A stretch of 33,644 nucleotides of DNA from an uncultured bacterium (GTDB lineage Bacteria > Bacillota > Clostridia > Christensenellales > CAG-917). The number at the start of each line of letters is the position of its first letter. Position 1 is the first letter of the stretch. The stretch lies in NCBI GenBank assembly GCA_949432885.1, contig CASQXY010000014.1:1-33644 (forward strand), read 5' to 3'. A program made the translations under genes and the position numbers. The notes under the pieces were generated by a model. It did no database searches. It saw nothing but the letters and a program-made list of their open reading frames with translations, and had not been told where the DNA came from. Shown here one piece after another: positions 1 through 6,971 of the stretch.

Positions 1-243
1 AGCACCGATTCTATCGGTGCTTTCTTCTTGTCACCGACTTGAACTGCTTGTATCGAACGATACAAGCTCAGGGCTTTGCCCTGCCCGAATGGACATCCGC
101 TGCACGCGATTGGCTTCGCAACAATCGCTGTAATGCAAGTCCCGGTGACCGCACCAAAAGCACCGATTCTATCGGTGCTTTCTTCTTGTCACCGACTTGA
201 ACTGCTTGTATCGGACCATACAAGCTCATGGCTTTGCCCTGCC
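1..243. repeat. Partly duplicated hairpin-rich intergenic repeat
   Basis: Two copies of a roughly 85-bp unit lie 158 bp apart (1-85 and 159-243). The first 55 bases are identical, and the rest diverges by a few substitutions. Each copy holds a 9-bp perfect hairpin with a TCT loop (1-21 and 159-179, arm AGCACCGAT) followed by a T-rich run. Next comes an arm GCTTGTATCG hairpin (46-67, perfect in copy 1; shorter in copy 2 at 204-225), then a small GGC/GCC hairpin (70-82 and about 228-240). The spacer has its own stem (106-112 with 122-128). The first copy is cut by the window edge, so the true start is unknown. No gene was recognised here. The element could be a dispersed non-coding repeat or a string of terminators. 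Confidence 0.7.
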
Positions 244-351
244 GGATAATCATCTTTCGGGTTGTCGAAGATTGTCCTTTCTTAACTAGCTTTGTCGAAT
301 ACCGATTTTTGTTGCAAAATAGCTTTTCATAGCGAAAATTTGCTGTTATCT

Positions 352-440
352 TATACTCACATTCATAAATGCCCCATGGCTTAGCCTTGTGTTTGGGAGA
401 ACAAGGCGGAAGGGAACATTCACGTTCCCTTTTTTATTTT
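352..440 (+). ncRNA. Candidate small RNA of unknown type
   Basis: This is a gene-free stretch with a layout like a short transcript. A possible -10 (TATACT, 352-357, no convincing -35) is followed by a perfect 7-bp stem-loop (GCCTTGT 384-390 with ACAAGGC 401-407; 10-base loop containing GGGAGA). The intrinsic terminator at 411-440 comes directly after. I could not match it to 6S, SRP RNA, tmRNA or a known riboswitch. It may instead be the 3' end of a transcript that starts further upstream. The stems are visible in the sequence; existence as an RNA gene is inferred. Confidence 0.3.
410..440 (+). terminator. Intrinsic terminator
   Basis: Arms AGGGAAC (411-417) and GTTCCCT (424-430) pair perfectly around a 6-base loop. 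They run straight into six T residues and a further T-rich tail. It faces the + strand, where no protein gene precedes it in the window. Confidence 0.75.
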
Positions 441-499
441 CTCCTATTGCACCCTTCGACTCATACAGATTTCATGAAAATTAAGCACAGCGTACACGC

Positions 500-532
500 A
501 AAAATCCCCTCGCTTTTCGCAAGGGGATTTTG
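500..532 (-). terminator. Terminator of the EF-G-like gene (bidirectional)
   Basis: A 10-bp stem AAAATCCCCT (501-510) with AGGGGATTTT (522-531) is extended by CG/GC pairing inside. It is flanked by A and T runs, so it can work in both directions. It lies just after the stop of the minus-strand EF-G-like gene. Confidence 0.8.
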
Positions 533-554
533 TTATATATGATTCTCAATGTTT

Positions 555-2603
555 TTACGCTTCGCGCGCTTTGGCTTCCGCAATAATCTTATCGTTATTC
601 ATCGACGGCACTTCTTCGTAGCGGACTATATGCATTTCAAAACGTCCTCTGCCCTGCGTCATAGAGCGCAAATCCGTAGCATAACGGAACATTTCCGCCT
701 GCGGGACCTCCGCCGTGATAATCTGCTTTCCGTTTGCCATATCGGTGCCCAATATTCTGCCGCGGCGTTTATTCATATCTCCGAGGATATCGCCGAGATA
801 CTCATCGGGAACGGTGATTTTAGCTTCTACGATAGGTTCGAGGAAGCAAGGCGCCGCCGCCGCGATTCCGTCCGCATAGGAAAGTTTTGCCGCGGTGATA
901 AACGCTATTTCCTTACTGTCAACCGGGTGATACTTTCCGTCGTAAAGCGTTGCTTTGAGGTTGACCATCGGGTAGCCCGCAAGAACTCCGTGCTTTATGG
1001 CCTCTCTGAGCCCCTTTTCGACCGCAGGTATAAACTGACGGGGAACTGCTCCGCCGACGACGGCGTCCACAAACTCAAACTCTCCGTCCGCCGCGCCCGG
1101 CTCATACTTGATGAACACGTCGCCGTACTGACCCGCGCCGCCCGACTGTTTCTTATGTTTGCCCTCCGCCTGAGCGGTTTTCTTTATGGTCTCGCGGTAA
1201 GCTACGCGGGGCTCCTGCCAAGAAATATCTATTCCCAGCTTTGCCTTTACGCGCTTGCACATAATATCAAGCTGTGCCTCGCCGAGACCGCTTATAAGCA
1301 CGTCGCCCGTTTCCACGTTCTTTTCGACCTTAAACGTAGCGTCCTCTTCCTGCATCTTGATAAGGCCTTGGATAGCCTTCTCCTCGTCCTTAGCCGCCTT
1401 CACTGCATAGGAAATGACGGGAGAAGGGAATTCTATTTTTTCATAAACCAACTTATTCGAGGGTGCTGCGAGTGTATCGTTCGTATTGGTATAAACGAGC
1501 TTCGCCACCGCTCCGATATCGCCTGCCGAAAGGCTGTCGACGGCTTCCTGCTTTTTGCCTTTGAGCACATACAGAGCGCCGACCTTTTCAGGCTTGTCCT
1601 GCGAATTGTTATAAACCGCGTCGCCGCTCGAAAGGCTGCCCTGAATGACCTTGAATATCAACAGCTTGCCGACGTAAGGGTCGACAACGGACTTTATAAC
1701 CTGTGCGCTGAAAGGAGCGCCGCCGTCGACGGCAATTTCCTTTTCCTCGCCGCTTACAATCGCTTTGATTTTATGTACGCGGCTCGGGTCGGGCATAAGG
1801 TCGACTATTTTGTCCATAAGTCTGGCGACGCCCTTAGACGTAATCGCGTTGCCTGCCATAAGAGGTATAAACACCTCTTCCGCAATCGCGGCGTGCAAGC
1901 CCTTCTGAATCTCCTCATCCGAAAACTTCTCTCCGTCGAAGAACTTCATCATAAGCTCCTCGTCCGTTTCCGCAATCATTTCCATGAGCTTGGAGTTATA
2001 TTCCTCAACGTCCGCCTGCATTGCCGCGGGAGTCGCCGTCTGCTTGCCAGCGAGGTCGTACGCCTGCCCCGTAAGCACGTCAACGGAGCCTATCATCGCG
2101 CCGTTTTCCATTATGGGAAGCTCAACAGGCACGACATTGCTGTACTTTGCCATGATAGCTTTCGCAGTTTCGTTGAAATTGGAGTTGTCCTTATCCACGG
2201 CATTTACGAAGATGAAAGAAGGTATTTTCTTTTCGCGGCAAAGGTCGAGCGCTTTTTCCGTACCCACGGTAACAGAGCCCGAAGCGGAAGTCACGATGAC
2301 CGCGCTGTCGGCGGCTTGAAGAGCGGCTTGCATCTCGCCCTCGAAGTCGAAAAATCCCGGAACGTCGAGGATATTGATTTTGGTATCTTTATACACCGCA
2401 TAGCCGAGAGCCAGCGAAATTGATATTTTTCTTTTTATTTCTTCGTCGTCGAAGTCCATGGTAGATGAACCGTCGTCCACCTTTCCGAGACGGCTTATCG
2501 TTTTGGCTTCAAACAGCATCGCTTCTGCTAGAGATGTCTTACCCTCTCCCGAGTGTCCGATAAGAGCAACGTTGCGGATTGATTTTGTATCGAATACTTT
2601 CAT
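555..2603 (-). CDS. EF-G-like translation GTPase (EF-G paralogue)
   Basis: A 682-residue translational GTPase with full EF-G-type domain order. The G domain has a P-loop GHSGEGKT (16-23) and G3 DVPG (80-83). Domain II lies near 300-370, and the C-terminal EF-G domains end with an SMTQGRGRFEMHIVRYEEVP segment. The GHSGEGKTSL P-loop, rather than the AHIDAGKTT of canonical FusA, marks the EF-G paralogue common in Clostridia and Thermotogae, whose exact role is not settled. Oddly, the G4 guanine-specificity motif, normally NKxD, reads NAVD (134-137), so its Lys is missing. The start is supported by AGGGGGC just upstream of the ATG. A -10 TATAAT (2640-2645, minus) has a poor -35 TTGGGT 19 bp away. 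It is probably transcribed alone and ends at the 500-532 hairpin. It is unlikely to be the only EF-G of the cell. Confidence 0.88.
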   Translation of the reverse strand: MKVFDTKSIRNVALIGHSGEGKTSLAEAMLFEAKTISRLGKVDDGSSTMDFDDEEIKRKISISLALGYAVYKDTKINILDVPGFFDFEGEMQAALQAADSAVIVTSASGSVTVGTEKALDLCREKKIPSFIFVNAVDKDNSNFNETAKAIMAKYSNVVPVELPIMENGAMIGSVDVLTGQAYDLAGKQTATPAAMQADVEEYNSKLMEMIAETDEELMMKFFDGEKFSDEEIQKGLHAAIAEEVFIPLMAGNAITSKGVARLMDKIVDLMPDPSRVHKIKAIVSGEEKEIAVDGGAPFSAQVIKSVVDPYVGKLLIFKVIQGSLSSGDAVYNNSQDKPEKVGALYVLKGKKQEAVDSLSAGDIGAVAKLVYTNTNDTLAAPSNKLVYEKIEFPSPVISYAVKAAKDEEKAIQGLIKMQEEDATFKVEKNVETGDVLISGLGEAQLDIMCKRVKAKLGIDISWQEPRVAYRETIKKTAQAEGKHKKQSGGAGQYGDVFIKYEPGAADGEFEFVDAVVGGAVPRQFIPAVEKGLREAIKHGVLAGYPMVNLKATLYDGKYHPVDSKEIAFITAAKLSYADGIAAAAPCFLEPIVEAKITVPDEYLGDILGDMNKRRGRILGTDMANGKQIITAEVPQAEMFRYATDLRSMTQGRGRFEMHIVRYEEVPSMNNDKIIAEAKAREA

Positions 2604-2856
2604 AAACGCCCCCTGCGTAAAAGTCTATATGGAAATTCTATTATAAATGCCGCTCAATTTCAATACCCAATATTTTATTCCGCCCGTATTTTTTTGACGT
2701 ATGCGCGCATATCTTCGGCTGTTTGCAAAAGGCAAAACCCGAAAACCGTAGATTATACGCGTTTAGATATACGATTATACCGCAACAAGCAAATATTTTT
2801 TCCAAACTTGCGCGCTCTATTTCATATCGGCTCAATTCTTATCATATATTTCGGAT
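2604..2856. other. Intergenic region with divergent promoters
   Basis: No credible gene is seen in this divergent gap. It holds a -10 TATAAT-like site for the EF-G-like gene on the minus strand (2640-2645). On the + strand, a weak TTCATA (2821-2826) with TATATT (2845-2850) precedes murI. Short ORFs here overlap each other on opposite strands and have no ribosome binding site. Confidence 0.4.
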
Positions 2857-3570
2857 ATGGCGACAATAGGCGTATACGACAGCGGTATCGGCGGACTCAC
2901 GACCGCAAAAATTATTCTCGACAAGTTTGCGGGCAACGATCTTTTCTACCTAGCGGACAACTATCACCACCCCTTCGGAAATACCGACGAGGACACGTTG
3001 AAGGAGGTAGTCCGCAGCGGAATCAAGCATCTGCGCGCGCACTCCGACATCGTCGTGCTTGCGTGCAACACGGCGTCCTCTATCACGGAAGACAGCGAAG
3101 CTATAAAGTTGTTGCCGCCTCTCGGCGAATTTAAAAAAGACGAAAGCGCCACGCTGCTTATGGCGACGGCGAGGACGATTTCGTCATTACATCCTGCAAG
3201 CGGTTTCAAAATTGCCGACGTGCGCGAGCTTGCTACGCAAGTGGAAATTCAGGCAGGTCTGCAAAGCGTAAAAAACAGCTTGGACATGTGCGAGCTTACT
3301 CCTTATCTGAACAGCAGAATCGCAGAGTTTAAAGGCGTTAAAAATGTTATACTGGGTTGCTCCCATTATCTGTACGTAAAAAAACAGCTTACGGAAATTT
3401 TGGGAGACGTAACCTTTTCAGACGGAAACGCAAGACTTTGCGAAGAACTCGCAAAACACGTAACGCACAATCCCACAAAAGCCGCAAAAATAACTTTTGA
3501 TTTTACCTCAACCGACGAAAGCAAAAAATACGGCAGGATACTTCGGCTGCTTATGAACTCCGTTTATTAG
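2857..3570 (+). CDS. murI: Glutamate racemase family protein
   Basis: 237 residues, somewhat shorter than the usual 260-270. It interconverts L- and D-glutamate for peptidoglycan in the cytoplasm. Family signposts are present in order: DSGIGGLT near the N-terminus (catalytic Asp-Ser-Gly), YLADNYHHPFGN in place of the usual YxxDxxxxPYG, ACNTAS with the first catalytic Cys, and GCSHY with the second catalytic Cys (usually GCTHYP). Both Cys are kept, so activity is plausible. No Shine-Dalgarno sequence precedes the ATG. A TATATT -10-like hexamer (2845-2850) lies six bases before it, so the message may be leaderless, but the -35 is weak. Its stop overlaps the stop of convergent gpr by two bases, leaving no room for a terminator between them. 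The broader Asp/Glu racemase family is the main alternative. Confidence 0.8.
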   Translation: MATIGVYDSGIGGLTTAKIILDKFAGNDLFYLADNYHHPFGNTDEDTLKEVVRSGIKHLRAHSDIVVLACNTASSITEDSEAIKLLPPLGEFKKDESATLLMATARTISSLHPASGFKIADVRELATQVEIQAGLQSVKNSLDMCELTPYLNSRIAEFKGVKNVILGCSHYLYVKKQLTEILGDVTFSDGNARLCEELAKHVTHNPTKAAKITFDFTSTDESKKYGRILRLLMNSVY

Positions 3571-4427
3571 CCGAAGGATTTGTTGAGCGCGCCCGAGATT
3601 ACGAGCGCCGCGGTATTCACGAAATAGTCTATTTCTTTCGGCGCAACGACGAGATTGGAAAGATTCTTTTCCACCATTTCGGCGCGGAGTCTGTATTCGT
3701 CAACGGACGCTCCGGATTTTTCGGAATACTCTTTCACAAAATTGTATATAGCGGTTCGCATGGAGAGCATCATAGGCACGCCGATTGCGACCGTCGGAAC
3801 ACCGAGCACGCTTTTGTCGATTCTGTCCTTATCCTGTCCAACTCCGCCGCCGGGCGAGATTCCCGCAGTGGAAATCTGAAACGACGTTCCGACTCTTGCA
3901 ACCGAGCTTGTGGCGAGACTGTCTATAAGTATGACGGCGCAGGGCTTTATCCTGTCCGCAACCGCAGAGGCGATATCCGCCGACTGAATGCCCGTAGTTC
4001 CGAACACCCCCGTTGTCATAGCGCATACATGCTGTCTGGAATATGACTGCTGATACTGCTTTGTCACCTTTACGCCGTTGACCGTTCTCTCCCCCAGCGC
4101 GTCGGCTATGATGCCCGCGTTTCCCAGACCGACAACGAGTACGGGAGTGGATTTTCTCAGCGTTCCCAGCAACCCCGAAACCACCGTAGAGATATACTTC
4201 GATAAAGCGTTTAGCGCGCGTTCGTCGTCAAACATATCGCGCGGACAGTCGAACGTAATATAAACCCCGCGCTCTCTGCCTATCTGTTTCGAGAGCTCCG
4301 AACTTTTGACGTTCAGATATCTCTGCACTATGCCGTATGAAAGCTCGGTGTTTTTGGACAGCTCGCCAAGTCCGTTTATTTGAGCGGCTTCGACAGCCAA
4401 ATCGGTTATTATCTCGGTATTTAACAT
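3567..4427 (-). CDS. gpr: Germination protease GPR (peptidase A25)
   Basis: 286 residues from the chosen start. GPR degrades small acid-soluble spore proteins early in spore germination, so this gene implies endospore formation. Visible family features are TDLAVEAA near the N-terminus, VVGLGNAGIIADALGERTV (standard form GLGNxxxTPDALGP, with an active-site Asp), LIDSLATSSVARV (standard IDALAxRxxxRV, second Asp), and TAGISPGGGVG (standard DTGIxPGSGVG). A longer reading starts 12 codons earlier, but that extension has no ribosome binding site and does not look like GPR. The chosen ATG lies five bases after a sigma-G-like -10, which suggests a leaderless, forespore-specific message. It is divergent from rpsT, a neighbour pair also seen in Bacillus. 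The spoIIP gene that often follows gpr is absent. The protein is shorter than typical GPR (about 320-370). Confidence 0.9.
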   Translation of the reverse strand: MLNTEIITDLAVEAAQINGLGELSKNTELSYGIVQRYLNVKSSELSKQIGRERGVYITFDCPRDMFDDERALNALSKYISTVVSGLLGTLRKSTPVLVVGLGNAGIIADALGERTVNGVKVTKQYQQSYSRQHVCAMTTGVFGTTGIQSADIASAVADRIKPCAVILIDSLATSSVARVGTSFQISTAGISPGGGVGQDKDRIDKSVLGVPTVAIGVPMMLSMRTAIYNFVKEYSEKSGASVDEYRLRAEMVEKNLSNLVVAPKEIDYFVNTAALVISGALNKSFG

Positions 4428-4432
4428 ACTTT

Positions 4433-4461
4433 TATTATGTATTACGGTAAAAAATAAATGC
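4433..4461 (-). promoter_or_regulatory. Sigma-G/sigma-F-like promoter of gpr
   Basis: On the minus strand, GCATT (4461-4457) is followed 17 bp later by CATAATA (4439-4433). The Bacillus sigma-G consensus is GYATR ... CATNNTA, so the -10 fits fully and the -35 misses only the last base. Five bases then separate it from the gpr ATG. gpr is a sigma-F/sigma-G gene in Bacillus subtilis, which supports the reading. Confidence 0.55.
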
Positions 4462-4468
4462 AAAACGG

Positions 4469-4497
4469 TTGCAACTTTTCAATTGTTATGATAGAAT
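4469..4497 (+). promoter_or_regulatory. Sigma-A promoter of rpsT
   Basis: TTGCAA (4469-4474) and TAGAAT (4492-4497) are 17 bp apart. Transcription would start near 4504 and give a 36-base leader with GAGGAG before the rpsT ATG. It interleaves with the divergent gpr promoter. Confidence 0.75.
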
Positions 4498-4539
4498 GTC
4501 AAAGATATTTAGTCAGTACGACAGTACGAGGAGAAAAAT

Positions 4540-4812
4540 ATGCCAAATATTAAGTCAGCAAAGAAAAGAGTCATCACCTCCCAGAAAAGGAACGAGATAA
4601 ACACTGCAAAGAAGTCCCGCGTTAAAACCGCAATCAAAAAATACAATGCCGCAATCAGCGCGAACGACGTCGCTCTTGCGGAGCAGCTTTTGCCGGAAAC
4701 TATGTCAGTCATAGATTGCGCGATGAAGGATGGCATCTACAAAGCGAATACTGCCGCGAGAAAGAAAGCGACTATCTGCCGCGCCTTGGACGCGATCAAA
4801 GCCGCGAAATAA
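4540..4812 (+). CDS. rpsT: 30S ribosomal protein S20
   Basis: 90 residues, the normal length for S20, which binds 16S rRNA early in small-subunit assembly. The start MPNIKSAKKRV and the Lys/Arg-rich helical body (KRNEINTAKKSRVKTAIKK) with the TAARKKATICRAL tail are typical of bacterial S20. A strong ribosome binding site (GAGGAG, six bases before ATG), a sigma-A promoter at 4469-4497 and a terminator at 4836-4867 make it a one-gene unit. It lies next to divergent gpr. Confidence 0.97.
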   Translation: MPNIKSAKKRVITSQKRNEINTAKKSRVKTAIKKYNAAISANDVALAEQLLPETMSVIDCAMKDGIYKANTAARKKATICRALDAIKAAK

Positions 4813-4835
4813 CACTCTTTTGAAATTTTATAAGT

Positions 4836-4867
4836 AAAGGCTGTCGTTGCACAGCCTTTTTACTTTT
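4836..4867 (+). terminator. rpsT terminator (bidirectional)
   Basis: Perfect 9-bp stem AAAGGCTGT (4836-4844) with ACAGCCTTT (4851-4859), loop CGTTGC and tail TTTTTACTTTT. Read on the minus strand it also has a T-rich tail and could end the protease gene transcript. Confidence 0.88.
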
Positions 4868-4933
4868 ATCCGTTTATTTCCCTGCAAATATTCGATATCA
4901 AAATCACAAACGCAGACAAACTCGACGCAATGG

Positions 4934-6808
4934 TCATCCTTGGTCGGGTTTACGTTTACGCCTCAAAAGCACCGCAAGCAATACGCTCAGCACGGTAGCG
5001 ACTATAACCGCCGCCGCGACTATTGTGTATATAAGCAGAGAATGTGATATTTCATCGCTGTCCCACACTCTCAGACTTGCGACGTGTCTTGCGATTCCGT
5101 TTATTTTGACTTCTATTTTATAGTCTCCCTTTGTCTCGGGAACGTATGTCAATTTCTCGCCCGCGTATACGAATTCGTCGTTGACGTACCACATGATTTT
5201 GCGCACGTCGTCGGGAGACAGATTTTTCGTGTCTATATCAAAGCCGTACGGAACGCCGATTCGGCAAGCCGAAAAATCGTAAACCTCACCCTCCGCGGTA
5301 CTGACCACCACTTTAAGTCCGCCTATGCTCGAACTGTTCAGCTTCAAATACTCGACGGAAAGCTCTATTTCCGCCGATATTTTCATATTTCCGTCTATAT
5401 TCGCCCCTACCCTCGGCGGAGACCAAATAGCGGTAAGCGTTGTGCTGCCCACCTCGTCGGGCGGAATAAACGCAAACCAAAAGCCCGAGCCGACATGCCT
5501 GTCCTCGATGTACCAATCTACCTGACCTTGGTCTTGATACATTATGGGAGAAACGGTCAGACTCATTTCGACAGGTCGGATATTTCCGAGCTCTTGAACA
5601 GACAAATCGTAATCTTTCAGGGTTATTTCCGAATAGAAATCGATACTGTCGTTAGCGATAAGCAAATCCATATCGAAAACTGCATATTTAACTCCGTTCT
5701 TAATAATCGCGGAGCTTGACGCGTCTCTTATCATCTGCGCAATATCATTGGGTCTCTTTTCCTGCCCGATGCGCGCGCGGTATTTCAACGTAGTAAGCGC
5801 GGCTCCAAACGCCACGATAGGCGAAGCCATACTTGTGCCGTCTAACGAAATATATCTGTCGTCGTACATGCCGTTCGCGCTGTAAATATCCGTACCGGGT
5901 GCGCAAACGTCATACTTGGTGCCGTAGTTGGAGGTATCTTTAAGCGCAATACCGTCTTTCGTGCGCATGTAATTCATAACCCCTATTACGTTCGGACTTG
6001 CGGCAGGCCAAAAATCCTTCTTATTCCATGACGAGGTGTTGCCGACTCTGCTCTCCGTCCCCTCATTGCCGGCGGCGGCGACAAACACCGCTTTTGCAGC
6101 CTGCTCCGAGCTTATAGAATACGTGGAGCTCTCAGACGAAAGCGACATATTGACTACATCCGCGCCGTTCTCAAGCGCGAATGAAACGGCGTTTTGAAAT
6201 CCGCTCGTCAAAAACGAACCGCCGTGCGAAGCCTTTATCGGCATGATTTTTATATATTTTTCAAGATTCAGCTTATGAATGAGCGTCGCAATAATACCCG
6301 AAACGTGAGTGCCGTGTTTATTCAGCGAATCATCGACCACGTCCAGCGACCCGTACTGATGCTGAGTGGCGGGGACGGTGTTTCTTCTCACCACATTACC
6401 TTCGCCGTCTCTAAGCAGTACGTCATACTGACCGATGAGATTATCAAGATATACGGGCGAACCGTTTTCATCGTACTTACCCGTAAACAGCTCGTGATTG
6501 AGGGCGATACCCGTATCTATAACCGCAACGACAACAGGGTCGTCATCAAATGCGGAAAAATCGTAAGTGATATCCTCAAACCAACCGTCGACCGTCTTTT
6601 TTATATCTTTGATATTGAGGTAGTTTTCTCCCGTCCACCAATCGTACCCTTTGGATTCCACGTCCTGTACGTAGCTTTCCGGCAGCACCGCAAACGCCAC
6701 GCCCGACGGAATGCAAACAAAAACCGCCGCGCTGATAAAAACCGCCAATGCCAAAAGCAAAGCGGCAAATCTGCGCCGATAGGATTTATTTGCGGTAAAA
6801 CTATACAT
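4934..6808 (-). CDS. Membrane-anchored subtilisin-like serine protease (S8)
   Basis: 624 residues from the chosen start. An N-terminal basic stretch and hydrophobic helix (about 14-40) act as signal or anchor. The S8 catalytic domain follows, with catalytic Asp near 98 (VIDTG), His near 155 (HGTHVSG), oxyanion Asn near 238 (AAGNEG) and Ser near 316 (GTSMASP). All four are present, so it should be active. About 220 residues of beta-rich, possibly Ig-like sequence lead to a C-terminal membrane helix (about 585-610) and a basic tail RRKRK. It should sit outside the cell, tethered to the membrane. An upstream in-frame TTG lies inside the -10 region, so the ATG is preferred. There is no Shine-Dalgarno sequence. 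Substrates are unknown. Confidence 0.88.
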   Translation of the reverse strand: MYSFTANKSYRRRFAALLLALAVFISAAVFVCIPSGVAFAVLPESYVQDVESKGYDWWTGENYLNIKDIKKTVDGWFEDITYDFSAFDDDPVVVAVIDTGIALNHELFTGKYDENGSPVYLDNLIGQYDVLLRDGEGNVVRRNTVPATQHQYGSLDVVDDSLNKHGTHVSGIIATLIHKLNLEKYIKIMPIKASHGGSFLTSGFQNAVSFALENGADVVNMSLSSESSTYSISSEQAAKAVFVAAAGNEGTESRVGNTSSWNKKDFWPAASPNVIGVMNYMRTKDGIALKDTSNYGTKYDVCAPGTDIYSANGMYDDRYISLDGTSMASPIVAFGAALTTLKYRARIGQEKRPNDIAQMIRDASSSAIIKNGVKYAVFDMDLLIANDSIDFYSEITLKDYDLSVQELGNIRPVEMSLTVSPIMYQDQGQVDWYIEDRHVGSGFWFAFIPPDEVGSTTLTAIWSPPRVGANIDGNMKISAEIELSVEYLKLNSSSIGGLKVVVSTAEGEVYDFSACRIGVPYGFDIDTKNLSPDDVRKIMWYVNDEFVYAGEKLTYVPETKGDYKIEVKINGIARHVASLRVWDSDEISHSLLIYTIVAAAVIVATVLSVLLAVLLRRKRKPDQG

Positions 6809-6814
6809 ACGATT

Positions 6815-6843
6815 ATTATAGTACAAATAGCAATTTTGTTCAA
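6815..6843 (-). promoter_or_regulatory. Near-consensus promoter giving a leaderless protease message
   Basis: On the minus strand TTGAAC (6843-6838), a 17-bp spacer and a perfect TATAAT (6820-6815) are followed by six bases and then the ATG at 6808. If the -10 occupies -12 to -7, +1 is the A of the start codon. There is no Shine-Dalgarno sequence. Confidence 0.75.
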
Positions 6844-6911
6844 TGCTTTTTATTTTTTAACAATTCATGTTTAATAACGATAATCTAAACCTTTATCTTT
6901 CAAATAATAAA

Positions 6912-6940
6912 AGCCGCGCGCATGCGCGGCTCGGTTTTTT
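6912..6940 (-). terminator. Terminator of the WG-repeat gene (bidirectional)
   Basis: Self-complementary AGCCGCGC (6912-6919) and GCGCGGCT (6924-6931). On the minus strand the tail is TTTTATTATTTG; on the + strand a TTTTTT run follows after CGG. Confidence 0.75.
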
Positions 6941-6971
6941 CGTACTTGACGCGCGAGCATATCAAAGATAT

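Noticed and set aside
1..243. CRISPR array
   Set aside because: Only two repeat copies of about 85 bp at 158-bp spacing with no short regular repeats or cas genes.
352..440. SRP RNA or 6S RNA
   Set aside because: A GGCGGAAGGGAAC stretch recalls the SRP GGAAG region, but the required pairing and AGCA tetraloop context are missing, and no 6S-like central bubble is seen.
549..2423. 624-aa + strand open frame opposite the EF-G-like gene
   Set aside because: It lies wholly antisense to a clear EF-G homologue, has a low-complexity Arg/His-rich composition typical of shadow frames, and has no ribosome binding site.
2641..2835. 64-aa minus-strand open frame upstream of the EF-G-like gene
   Set aside because: It overlaps the candidate promoter region, has no ribosome binding site and no recognisable sequence.
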